Assembly: GCF_037975245.1 (NCBI RefSeq)
Contig: NC_092568.1
Location: 1,922,001 to 1,986,000 of the forward strand
DNA: 64,000 bases
Reading direction: 5' to 3'
Origin: Apostichopus japonicus
Lineage: Eukaryota; Echinodermata; Holothuroidea; Aspidochirotida; Stichopodidae
Below the pieces are notes generated by a model, which worked only from the letters and a program-made list of their open reading frames with translations, did no database searches and was not told the origin of the DNA. Of this stretch, positions 25,701 to 38,100 are shown piece by piece. The position numbers and the translations under genes are program-made. Each line of letters begins with the position of its first letter. Position 1 is the stretch's first letter.

Positions 25701-27292
25701 CACTTCTCATCACCATAGCAACCTGTGATCTATTTAGGATTGAAGCAGGGATGTATTTCGTCCTATGACCTGCGGGCTCCACATCAGCCTGTGTATGCAA
25801 TGACACACAAGAGCCCCGTCGATAAGAACATGACCATCCTCCACGGTGGATGCGTCTGCTCGCTACGTCTCTTGAAAGATGAAAACTATCTCCTGGCTGG
25901 GAGCTCTGATGGAACCGTGAGTCCAATTAAAAGAAAAAAAGATCTTACAAATGCAAATCATTTAAAGAGTATTTCTTCATTACAAAAAATAATTGCCTTG
26001 TCTTAAATGGACCATTTAAAATGACCACCAATTGCTAGTTATATAGATTGCTGTATGCCTTTTGAGAAAAGATTTCACAGTTAAATAAAATTGAATGCCA
26101 GTAATTTTGTGTCCTATTTCTCTAATAGATAAAACTTTGGGATTTGAGGCAAAGAGCTGTCCTCAAGGAGATGTATGGACACTGTAACGAATACAAATTT
26201 TTGCCGGTGAACGTTGACAGCTCTGAGACTGTTGTTTACTCTGGTAAGGCAGACATCAAAATTAAAGTTCACATACCCATTTGAACCAATTTTATAATTT
26301 GCATTGCATTTACATAGTTTTGATTTTTGTGGATTTCATTTGCTTTAAAGGTTTTTTTTTCCGTTGTTCTACATTGCTATGACTGTCATAAATGTTTGGA
26401 TTACATCATTAACTTTATTACTCCATTAACATTAGTTTGAGTAACTCTTAATAGGTTTGCAAGTTTAAATTTGAGCTTTTGATCTGTTTGACTATGCTTT
26501 GATTTTTACAGTGTGTGATACATTTCTAATTTTGTTTATAAAGTATGTTTGCAATTTTCTTCTGTGTTCTTTGATTATATTTTTATATGATTGTATTTTT
26601 ATATTGATTAAGTCTGATGGATTTGATTTCATCTTTCCTCTGATTTTCTCCACTTTGTGCTTCATAGTATGTAATTTGATTATCAATTTATTTAATATAT
26701 GATTTGATTTTAATAGCTTTGATTACTCAATTGCCTTAAGAGTTTAACTTTTGATAATACGTGATTTTGATTTTTAATATATTTTATTTAGTCTGTAATA
26801 TATTTAATTTACTCTGCTTTTTCTTTGATTAGCTTTAGATTTATTTTCGTTACTCTGCGGTCTGCTTTTGTTTGTTCAAATTTCCTTTAACCTGGCATTT
26901 GTATTGAACTTACTACTCAATATTGACTTTATAATTAGCTTGCATTTCGGTATGACTCGCTTGGTTTCCTTTGGTTTATAGTTTCAAGAATTTCTTTGGT
27001 TTCATTTTTATTTCATACCAAGTGATGTCATGTGTGTTTTTTAATTTGGACTCAAGTTTAGTTCCCAGTCACATTTTCCTAAACCTCTGATATCTTTTAT
27101 GTTTTTTCAGTCGGTCAGGATCACCACACCAGGTTATGGAGCCTGCAGGATAGTAGTCACTTGAAGACAATACCTGCACCTGTATTAGGAACGTCCAAAA
27201 CATCAGCCGTTTTCTCAATGAACTGGGGAGGCAGTGGCCTCCCAGGAACAATGATCGGTGCAGAAAACAAACTCTTTTGGTATCCATTTTAG
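19726..27292 (+). CDS. DCAF4: DCAF4, DDB1- and CUL4-associated factor 4 (WD40)
   Basis: Substrate receptor of CUL4-DDB1 E3 ubiquitin ligases. Coding exons: 19726-20592, 20878-21033, 21420-21502, 21844-21955, 22283-22338, 22885-22984, 23557-23624, 24339-24400, 24592-24693, 25208-25308, 25719-25916, 26129-26243, 27111-27292. Total 2202 nt, 733 aa plus stop (human 495); all phases close. Exon 2 opens with the family signature IPGFYYDKEKKRYFKILPGH (290-309; human LPGFYFDPEKKRYFRLLPGH). Later matches: IYLGLKQGCISSYDLRAP, SLRLLKDENYLLAGSSDGT, then IKLWDLRQ and YGHCNEYKFLPVNV, and the C-terminal GQDHHTRLWSLQD. WDLR (639-642) is a WDxR motif of the kind used for DDB1 binding. The long first coding exon (289 aa) is Ser/Lys-rich, probably disordered, with a basic run (SKKKKRKKHKHH) likely to be a nuclear signal and three RGTSW-type repeats. 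The start is the first ATG after an acceptor. The exon 8 acceptor (24338) is chosen because the nearer AG upstream gives a stop. Tail to tail with ZFYVE1. Confidence 0.93.
19846..19890 (+). repeat. 15-bp coding tandem repeat in DCAF4
   Basis: Three copies of AGAGGAACTTCATGG in frame, encoding RGTSW RGTSW RGTSS. The units are identical apart from the last codon, so the expansion is recent and may be polymorphic in length. Confidence 0.85.
25427..25655 (+). repeat. Dispersed repeat in DCAF4 intron 10, copy 1
   Basis: Starts GCAGGCATGAGCTTTTTCCG and runs to GGAGCCTCTACCACAA..GCAAAG. The same sequence, shortened in the middle, occurs at 31735-31862. No coding capacity or obvious inverted ends. 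Family unknown. Confidence 0.6.
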
Positions 27293-30234
27293 CAGCTGTA
27301 ATTCTTTTCTATGGGCATGATCTCATTTTTGCCTGATTTTAGTGATTTTCAACTTGATTTGAGTTCTCTTAAAATGGCACTTTGGAGCACAAGACCTTTG
27401 AATAACTATATTATTTCTGTAATTCTGTTTAATTACATACAAAGGATGACTTTCCATGGTAATGTCAATATAACTTTTTTGACACGTGACAATAGTCTTA
27501 ATGTGTGTGTGTGTGTGTGTGTGTGCGCGTTTGTTTTTCTATCTGACCGAGGACTTGAACAAAAGAATTCCAGGTCCTCGGTTGTGATTTCTAAAGAATC
27601 ACCACGTCCTCGGAAGAATTCTATTGTATGGGATATTGTTAAGGTTAGGGTACGTGGATTTGAACAATGGAAAATACAATGGGGTCCTCGGTTGGAATGT
27701 AATCAAACGTGTGTGTGTGTGTGTGTGCACGTAAGTGAGTGACAATTTAATATGATTTGAGTTAATGAGCCATGGATCTTTATAGTCTTCATCAAAGTGA
27801 CTGGAAAACAAGTTTAGTTTAGAATGTAAAGACAGTCCCTCAAAGGGAGCACACAATTCAATTGTCGGTGTCTCAGTAAAAATATCTAGAGCACATGACT
27901 AACCATTCATGGGAAGGTTACAAAAAACCAAAAATAAATCAACAATTGTGAGATTGTATGAAGGAAGCAGTTATCTTTATGCCATGAACTGAAATGCTGG
28001 CAAGGTGAATTTACTTGGAATCTTGTTTATTATTGAAGATATTGTTGTGCACTCAATTTTCAGACTGTCACATGTAAAGCAAATTTGTTTCGCCAAAAGT
28101 CATCCATCATTAAGAAGATTCACCTACAGTGAAGCTTCCATGTCTTGAAAAGTCTTAACTATCCCCTGTCTTACCTAACCTCCTTTCTATCTCCCCCACC
28201 CCTCCTCTACCCCTCCTCTACCCCATAATGAAGTACTCAAGCAGGTGGAGATGTTTGAGTCGAGAGAATCAGGAAAATATTTTATATAAGACACTGTGAA
28301 GTATCAAGATGCAATAAAAAATGTTTTGAAATAGTGAGAATATGTGAGTGTGTTGTTTCATGTAACATAATTAAATCCTTGTCCAAGTTTTAACTTATAT
28401 TGTTTTTGAAGGTCAATACTGAGGAATATTTAAGGATCAGTCTGTTCTGGCCCTGGGAAAGGGATTGTCTCACTCATAGAATACAATAGATAGATTACAA
28501 TAGATAGACTAAAATAGACAGAATACAATATCTAACGGCAAAAGATCTACTTTAATGTGTAAACACATCCCAAAGGTCCAAAAGCACATTTCATTGGTGC
28601 AGCTCAAATGTTTTTCATATTTCAGTTTTGTTAATATTTCCAGCTTTGGCAGTGTGAGAGACCATCAAGGCAAACAAAGAGCTTGGTTTCTTTAGAATGC
28701 TAAACTGGTTTTTGCAAACTGACAATGCAAAAGGTTTTGGAAGTTTTCCTCTTCATGAGGTCTTAAGTTTATAATGCATGATATACTAAGGCAAGGGTTC
28801 CAAATGTTTAATACTAGATCAAACCATGGAGGTAAAACAGACCTCCATGATCAAACAGAGCTGCTAATAAAGGAAACATGAATCGATGCTGACCATGTAC
28901 CTTGCAGTCATTGCGTACCACCCACTGGGCTACTACTTTCTGAGTGGCTGAGTGCTACCCTGACAGAAATGACTTTTGTCAACTTTGGATGTTGGTGCAT
29001 GCCAGATACTTTGACAATGCTTTATAAACACTGACATGATTAATTCGGTTTTCTATGTGTTACGGTTTCTGTAACTGGACTATTTAAATAAATAAATAAT
29101 AAATTTAATTAAATTAAATTAAATATTTAAATAAATTAACGTGTGCCTTAGTATGATTTAACAATGGCGTACAAGAAAAGACAACAGAGATGACAATATG
29201 AGTTTCATTATTTTAATATGTTATGATTAAAATTACATACCTGCAAATTTAGGTACAGGGGCACATCCAACTTTCGATAAATAATTCATGTTAAAATGAC
29301 GCTGCATGTTGCTGCAATCTCCCTGATCCCTTAGTTGTATCTTTACAGAACATTACCCTTCTTTAAGCTCACATCACACTCAAACATTTCAATGTAAATG
29401 CCATCATGTGGCACAGATGTGGTCAGCAATGCGTATTGTGTCAATTCAATGTTGAAGCATTTTTAACAGTCGATTCTATTCACTGGCTGAGGAGAATAAA
29501 ATGGCATTACTTCAATTTCAGCCCCAATTTTACCCTTTTTTGCTATTTGTCTCAATGAGACTAGTAAAACATCTACTAATGAAGACTGAAAAAATCTTAA
29601 AAGTCTAAAGCACCTCTCTCTTATTATTCTTCCATTTTGAAGATTTATCATTTGTGTAAGCAGTTTGTGACTTAACATTCTTTAGTTGACAGAAAATTAA
29701 TTCAACAACATCATTGGGTGGATATGGCACAACTATGGGGAACTCAAAAGAAATGTTATTATAAAATGCAAAAAAATGACTTCATTAGAAATTTAAAAAC
29801 TCATAAATTGGAAGCTAAAGGGAGCATTTGAAAATGTTTTCAATCTCAATCATGCAAAGACAATAAATTAGTAATCCCATCTGGAAAAGGATAGAGTTAT
29901 AGTGTTAGTCAAACTCAACAATACCTAAGGTGTCCCAATTAATAATACATATATATTGTGTATACTCTATAAGAAAGTTAACAGAATTTGTCTGCTTCAA
30001 GAAGCGAATGTTGTAAACAACAGTATCTTTGCATCAATAAATATTCAGCATAACAAATTCCATCATCACTAAAAAGTAAATAAAAAAATAAAAAAGTCAA
30101 ATTTGATACTCAAAGGAAACTCATCAATTTTGAAGGTATTACTTTACATTGTTCATAGTGGACAACCATTTCACAATGCATACAATAACATGAGACCCTG
30201 TATTCATGAAATCATAACCGTGGATGAGGACAGA

Positions 30235-30562
30235 CAGTGGCGTAGGAAGGTACTTTTGAGTGGGGGGGCTGAAGACTGATGGCCGACCTGGGGAATTTTT
30301 TGCATTTCCAGGTGGCCTCAGATGCGATTTGGTGCAATATAGCACACTTCAACACCCACTCCATTTTGTAAACTTAATTTTGTATTTTCACCTGGCCTTA
30401 GATGCAATTTGGTGCTCCAAATGAGGTTTTTTTTCTCATTTGGAAATGAAAAAGGGGTTTTCTGACTTGCGAAGCGGGGGGGCGGAATGATACTTCCGCC
30501 CCTCCACATTTTTCACTGGGGGGGCCGGCGCCCCCCCAGCCCCCCCGGTTCCTACGCCCTTG
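30235..30562. mobile_element. hAT-type MITE with perfect 8-bp target duplication, copy 1
   Basis: A 328-bp element that starts CAGTGGCGTAGGAAGG and ends GGTTCCTACGCCCTTG, giving imperfect terminal inverted repeats. It is flanked on both sides by AGGACAGA (30227-30234, 30563-30570). The 8-bp duplication and CA..TG ends fit the hAT superfamily. The interior has G-run and C-run arms near each end and no transposase. The near twin is at 51476-51840. It lies between DCAF4 and ZFYVE1. Confidence 0.85.
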
Positions 30563-31734
30563 AGGACAGATACATGTAACTCTAGACATGTTTTAGTAGG
30601 CCCGGCCCATTCATTAATATGGATGACACTTTCTCAGCTAAATACCATCTGGAGCAGATATAGTGTAAGAATGATTCAAGACAAATAGTAAGTAGAGGTG
30701 ACAGGTTTGGTAATAGGGTAAGTAGCAAATAATACTTTAATTATCACCTCAACATCCATCTCCCTATAAAAAATGAACACCTGCTGTTTATACCCTTTCA
30801 ACCTCTTCCCCCACCCCCATATCCACCTTCAGAGGATATTTTTATACTCAAAGCATGCAATAAACCAGAAATTCACGACTGGATTCATTCTGAACTACAG
30901 ACATGATACTGCAGGAAATTTTGGGGTGCCCATCAGGACAAAATTGGTTGACCACACCAGAATCTTGGTGGTTCCTCCCCCCCCCCCCCCCCGGTTCCTT
31001 CCAGCTAACAGTTCTTGACTTTGCCATGTTCCCCTTTGTCAATCAGAAGGCACACAATGGAGAGATATGGAATATGAGAGTCGCTCAGTGAATTGGTTTT
31101 TAATTCAACTATAAATCTTGACACTTAACAAATACATTCATCCCAAAAGTCTATAAAAGTGAGAAAGCATTTATATCTTTGAACAATGGATGATGCACAA
31201 GAAATGATCCTACAGTAAAATGGGATAGGAAAATTGAAAACATAAATAACTTTGATTGTCAAATATTTTTGTAATATTGTCAGGTTTATCACACAGTATG
31301 GTATCCATTATTATGACAAATGATAACATATAACTTGGCCTCTTGTCTGTAACAAAGAAGATTTAAAACTTTAAAGATTAACAAGTACAGTCCCCAATTT
31401 TACAAGGCCAGAAGTTGCTTCAAGATTCCAAAAGTAGTTTCCTGGAATTCCTGAACCTCCTTTATTGTTCTCAGAGATTGACATCTCAAATTAGACAATA
31501 ACATATCTCAGACAAGGAATATGTTTTCATATTGACGATTTAATGCCAAGTTTGAGAATGAGTTTCGATCTTTGCTTGCCTTTGTAGCATATTGTGGTAT
31601 CTATACTACAGACCTTTCATTCCATTTAGTTTCTCCATGATATTCGATATCAGATTGCTCATACGTATATTAAGTATGAAATGCACATATGTTAATATTC
31701 ATACTTTCACCATAGCACACACAACACTCTTACA

Positions 31735-31862
31735 GGCATGAGCTTTTTCCGCGAATTCGCGGAATACCTGTGATGTCTTTTCTACCTCGGGGACAAAAAC
31801 TATTATCCTAACACACTGTAACATACGCAAACTGGAGCCTATACCGCAATTTTGGCAAAGTA
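31735..31862 (+). repeat. Dispersed repeat, copy 2, with 18-bp palindrome
   Basis: Shorter relative of 25427-25655. Here the beginning holds a perfect palindrome, TTCCGCGAATTCGCGGAA (31747-31764), which is degenerate in copy 1 (TTCCGCAAATTCGCGTAA). Confidence 0.6.
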
Positions 31863-32109
31863 CCGTGGGTTTTTTTTTTTACCCCTGGCTCATCCCTGCT
31901 CTTAAGATGTATGCAGGCAGCAACTTCAAAGCTGATACCAAAAAAGACGAAAAAATCTCTGAAAAGGAAACAAGTAAAAGTTCATTTTTATATTTATATT
32001 TGTATTTGTATATTTTTATTAACATCATCAAATCAGATGAGGTAAAGTTATCTACATCTCCTTCAGCAGAGAAAGAGGCACATGCTGTATCACAGTTATA
32101 GTAAGCCTG

Positions 32110-35100
32110 CTAGAGGGGATCCTCCTTCTTATCACAGACGTTGCAGACTCTTACGGGGGTGTCCCATCCACGAGAAGGGACTGGTCTCCGTTTCTGAGAA
32201 CATGGGTCGCAGACACCTTGCCCACACAGTCTACAATGGTGTATGCGTAGCTTGGGGCCAAAGATTTCCCTGCAGCACAAGCAACTGTGTATCTCATGAT
32301 CTGGAATCCAATACGCTGGCCTGGACACATCGACCATGTACGCTATGAAGAGGATGAATTAAAAGATGTGAAGGGGTACTGAAGTTTCAAATTTTATGTG
32401 TTATTCTTGCTATGGATACATTCAAGAGAATTTTCTTTTTATTTCTTAATGTTTTGCAAATGATATGAGGGCATAATATCATGACAATTTTCAAATCGTT
32501 ATTCTTCAAATCTGATCATGACTGAATTGTCTTGATGCATTTCCACAAACATTGGAGTCGCTATCACACATACATTAGATGATGACACAAAACATGCCAA
32601 CACGAAACCATCCGTTAAAATGCAACATTTTAATCTTCAAGTTGTTAAAACTCTTTTTCTTTTGTATTTTTTCCCTTCAATTTCTACAGACTTTGCATTT
32701 ATTCCTTGCATTTTGCAGAAACTTCCCTCGTGCATTTTCCCTCCAACTGTTATTAATATTGCTGAAAAGGACACACGCAAATACAGGGTACATTTTTCCA
32801 TCTTCTGTTGTACTCACCAAGAGGGTAACTGACTGCCGTACCCAGGGTATTGATGGTTGTTTGCATCACCTCTCCGACCTTCCTAGCAGTTACTACCTGG
32901 TCATCCCCTGATACCATGCCACCAGCCCCTGAAATAGTTAAAAGATAAATTAAATTCAACTCCTGACAGACATTGCAAATGAATCTAGAAACTCTATTTG
33001 CATTCATAACAAAGGTAATTAACTCTCACAATTGCTTCCCACATTTCCACACTATGAAATGGGATATTTTTCTTGACTAATGATATCTTCAAATTGGTTT
33101 TTAAAGACAATCTTGGCAGAGATAAGGCTTCCTTACTTGTTTTATTCTCATAGCATATGTCACATACTCTGACTGGTGCATCACCCCAGCCTCTCTCAGG
33201 TACAGGCATTTTCCCTTGAGAACAGTCATCGCATACCCCTTCCCCACAAGAACGACAATGGTGGATGGGTTCTTCAGATTCTGAAAACCTTTTACCACAC
33301 TTTCTACAACCCTGAGAAAGGAGAAAAGAATAAAATATTTGTAAGCCTACAACTGTAAAAGACTGTATCACAGCTGTCAAGGAAGGCATTGTGGTATGTT
33401 TTTGATATGTGCATGGGTTTGTACGTATCGTTGGCCCATATTTGTTAATTCATCGCATATGTTAATGATGTCATAGGCTTGTACGTACCATTGGTAAACA
33501 TTTGTTTATTCATCGAAACCATCTCTATCGCATATGTTAATATGTCATGGATTTGTACGTACCTTTGGTCCACATTTGTTAATTCAGTGCAAGCATCTCT
33601 ATTGCATATGTTAATGATGTCACAGGTGTGTACATACCATTGCCCCACAAGGTGTTAAAGCATCACAATCATCTCTATCGCATATGTTAATGATGTCATG
33701 GGTTTGTACATACCGTTGGCCAACATTTATTAATTCATCACAAGAGTCTCTATCGCATATATGTTAATGATGCTGATTGGTTTTGATTTTCCTGCTATTA
33801 TTTCCAAGCTCTGTAATTTTAATGTTTGACCCACCATGTTGTTTTTGGGTGTACAGTGGTAATATCAACTATTCTTAGCACATTCTTCTCTCTTTGCTCA
33901 ACTTACCACAATCTCAGAGTTTGGTTTCCAGTAAGCGGGAGCGATCTGATCAGACATCCACTGCGACATGACCTTTGTGGGTTTCGCACCTACGGTACTA
34001 ATGGTATCAACCACGGAAGAGATACCGTCCACTAATTTACGAGCTGCATTGTGTGTACCTTGTAATACAATGTTATCCTAAAGAAAACAAAAGAAACATA
34101 CATGAAGAAATATTAATAAATAAACAATGACTTTGACAAATTTGATGGATAGCTATGTACATAGGTCACACATGGCAAAGAATATAAGAACTCTAAATAC
34201 TAAGATGTTCAGTTTACAGTATTGTTTAAAAGTTTAAGTACAAAAGAAAATAGCCAAGCAAAGACAAAAATGTTGTGCATTTAAGATTTTTCAGAAAGGG
34301 GGAAGGGGGGGTTGGCAGAAAACAATGCCCCACCCCTAATGGTAGATAACACAATTACTACCAAAATAGTGTAAAAGATGTCATGGGTACAAGTAAGGTC
34401 AATGCACGACACTAGAAAAATCTATCTGGTATGTATCTTGGTATGTATAATGGTAATTGTGTGCAATCTTATATTTGGTACAACATGCTATTAAAATTAA
34501 TTTTTATCTCCTGTCATGGCTTCCCAGTGACCTTAGAATTGCTTTCATGTTTTTGGAAGAATATTGAAACAGAGAATGTAAGTTTTTGCTCTCAGGTATT
34601 AACAGTGTAAAAACTTCCAAGTTCCAAGAAATGTCCAGAAAATAGAATCTTTTGATCTTACACAATAACCCATTGATGGTATCAGCAGATATTTTTACTC
34701 ACCCCTGGCCATATATGTCTTATTTCTGACCGGACGGCAGTAACGTTTGGTTCCTCGTTACCGTACCATCTCTCCCTGCTGCGATAAATGATGCCACACT
34801 TTGGACACTCCAAGACATACCTTAAAATGGGAGAAAGAATCGAAATATCGGTCACAGAGAAATTAAAGTAACATCGCTTCTAGGGATATAGACCAGAGGT
34901 AAGGAGTTCAAAGGTTACTAGCTATGCAGCTCTAGGTAATCGCTAATCAGTTCATATCTTTAAGAGAACAAACAAGCACCAACGTAGATTGAAAAAGAAA
35001 GAATCGAAATATCGGTCACAGAGAAATTAAAGTAACATCCCTTCTAGGGATATAGACCAGAGGTAAGGAGTTCAAAGGTTACTAGCTATGCAGCTCTAGG

Positions 35101-38100
35101 TAATCGCTAATCAGTTCATATCTTTAAGAGAACAAACAAGCACCGACGTAGATTTTTGAAAAAGGCAAGAGAGGGACGGGGGGGGGGGGGGGGGTGAATA
35201 CTAGTGCAAAAGGGAAAAAATCTGAAAAATAATTTTACGGATCTGGACAGGGCAGATATCGCTAATAGTGGCTGCATGAGACTACCATATGCTGCTAAAA
35301 AACGGCATTTATCTAATTTTATCCGGAAGTGTATTACAAGTTTTAAGAATCGTTCTCATCATTAGTTTTGTAAGGTTTCTAACTTTCTTGTATTTAATTC
35401 ATCATTTTGTAAATTTTCTTTTCTTTTGCACATTTTTTACTTTTTCAAATTTGGCGCTTTTTCATGTGCACAACTTAAATACTTTTATTGTGAGCATGTA
35501 CTGAACCTGTCAGGGATATGATAAAGTTGAAATCAATCAATCAAATATGGTAACAATCACATTTAGAAAATATTTTTACAATACTTTTCAAAATTCATAT
35601 ACATATCCTTTTGCTCATCTTAGGCTAAATATGTTTATTTTTTTCTTTCTTTTCCAAACATGATGATCAGTTATTATGATTTCCTTGCTCCTGATTTTTT
35701 TGTTTTTTCAGATTCTATATATTTATGTAAAATTTGGCCTTTCTTTTTCAGATACTATTTATAACCAAGGTTGAATGACCCCAAATTCTTGTGGCACTAC
35801 AATACCCTTTGATTTAGACTTTATGGACATTGTGTGTTAAACTGAAACTGAAACCAATTCTACAAAGTTCATTGTATTTATACTACGTAGTGCACACCAC
35901 AGACTGGCTGATTATAATGTCACGATTCATCTGTAGTGGTACCAATGAAAATATGTGTTGCCAGACATGAAACTAAATTTATCGGGAAATTACATTAATC
36001 GATTAGTTATTAAAAAATCAATTGGTCATTAACTTACTTTATTGATTACTTATTTACTAAATTAATTAATCAATTTCCAGTTTTAAATAATTAATTAACT
36101 AATCCTCATAGATTGCTCTCTTCTAAATGAATAGTCCCTAGTTGTAGGTTTGTAAATACTTTCATAATGTCAGGGAACCCAATCAAATTGTGCATTATAT
36201 ATAATGTATATAAAGCTTGGGGAAAGTTAATCACACAAATATTATCATTGACCATCTAACACTGTGCGGTAATCTGTAACTTCTACCATAAAATTACTGA
36301 TTCAAGATTTATATTCCTTACATCATAAATAGCATTATCAAGCTATTGAAGGTTAACGCTTGTAACTTTCTTGGCAAACAGGAAAAGTTAAAACTTATTT
36401 CCAAAGTGAAAGAAAGACACAATTTGTTTTTATTTTTAATAGTGAGAAGGAGATTATGAGTAAAATGGAGAGAGATTATAAACTAGATGGAGCAAAAGAT
36501 CAACAAGTGTGAGTATCAAGTATTATTCTCTTAACAAAAAAATGCAGAAAGCAAGATGAGACACCTCCATAGGATGGAAATACCATCTAGTGTGACATAA
36601 GAAATTCTTACCCACTCCATGCATACTTCACCAATCCAAACCAGGAAGAATCAGCAGCTGAACAGGTCTTTGGAACAACTTCTCGCTTCATACCGTCCTT
36701 GTCTGAGCAGGCCTGAGGTTGAAAAACCAAATTATAAACATCATTAATAAAACTCAAAAAGTTTCTTGAAAGATCAGCAATACACTGTTTGGAGAACCCA
36801 TGTAGGTTGAAAATATTAAGCAATTTTTCTGCATCGATAGTTTGAACCTGGATCCCAAAATTCAACTTGTTTTATTTTGCAGGGATAGTGGGGTACAAAT
36901 AATAGCAATGTTGGCTGTCTTTTGTACAATACAGAATAGTTAAGTATGCACAGCAGGCAGGCTGGAAAAATGTGTGTTTTGAGTTTATTATTTCATAAAA
37001 ATCATTACTGCAAGAGAGGAAAATTAAAATCTTTAAAACTCAAATTGATGTGACTTACCATGCATAAGAACACTTTGTTGTCAAACTGGTGTTGGTACTT
37101 GCAGAGTGTCTCCGCTCTGTGACCTTGTTTCTCTGAGTGGTTCATTGTGTGGCTACAACGTGCATCACAGGACAAGCACTTCTGTGGACATGTAAAGTAC
37201 TCGTCCGGAAATGTCGCCGGGAGTCTGTCTGTAATCTGTCCACTGAATTTCTCGTTCAGTACCTGTAACGGTAACCAGGGAAGTTTGACATAGAACTAAA
37301 AGTATGGTAGCTGGCCTCGTTGACAACACACTGGACTTACTGTAACATCACCACTCAACCGGCCATATTAGTTCCCTACTGCATCAGTGTAAACACAAGA
37401 TGATACAGCTGGCAATACCAACCAAACAAACAATATAAAGTCATTATCTTTGTAACAACAATACACATACTGTATTTTAAACACGGATCTTGGACGTTCC
37501 TTCTTGTTTTGTGTTTGTGGAAGCAGTTTTTTTTTTTTAGTTTTACAACAAATATGAGAATTGAACACTTGTCATCATGTAATACTTCCCTATCAACAAA
37601 CAATAACCCCAGTACCCCACTGAATAGTTCCTGTTAATTGAAGCATACAGGCTGTCAATTAACATGTATAAGTACCATTTAATGTAAACTTCCACAATGT
37701 AATGAAGCATTGCCACTGAAAAGGAATCTGAAGTGGGATTCAGGGTTGAGTTCCCAGCGTCCAGTGACATGTCAGTCAATTTCAAACTCGGTCTCGTTTC
37801 TTATGATCAAATCTAACGATAAAGAATAGCGCATTGATGTATTACCTCAGGTCTTTCTTAGTTTTTACGTATTTGAAAGTAAACATGGTATCATTGATAT
37901 TTAGTGACCCTAACAAAAAATAGATAATTCGTGGGTGAAGTTACCCACATTTCTCCGCTCCACTTCCTTTGATTTTGTCACTCAATTTGCAAGAACCTCT
38001 GAAGAGAGCGTGTTCCTGTCTGATACATGATTTTGAGCATGATTCCTTAAACTTGAGCCAAACTCTGATATTGCTTTTAGTTTTAACACCTTTTTAAGGA

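Larger units (their letters stand above)
27293..32109. other. DCAF4-ZFYVE1 convergent 3' region
   Basis: About 4.8 kb between two facing stop codons. It should carry both 3' UTRs. A GT microsatellite lies at 27499-27530 with a second short one at 27708-27728. AATAAA at 28313-28318 is a candidate DCAF4 poly(A) signal. For ZFYVE1, TTTATT at 32015-32020 (AATAAA on the minus strand) lies ~90 bases after the stop. An AAAT/TTAA-rich stretch is at 29085-29140. A hAT-type MITE and a dispersed repeat are listed separately. No further gene seen. Confidence 0.5.

Noticed and set aside
27311-27742. 143-aa ORF after the DCAF4 stop
   Set aside because: It runs through a GT microsatellite (Cys-Val repeats) and has no homology signal; it lies in the likely 3' UTR.
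33415-33770. CRISPR array
   Set aside because: Units are contiguous degenerate 75-bp tandem repeats without unique spacers, in an intron of an animal gene.
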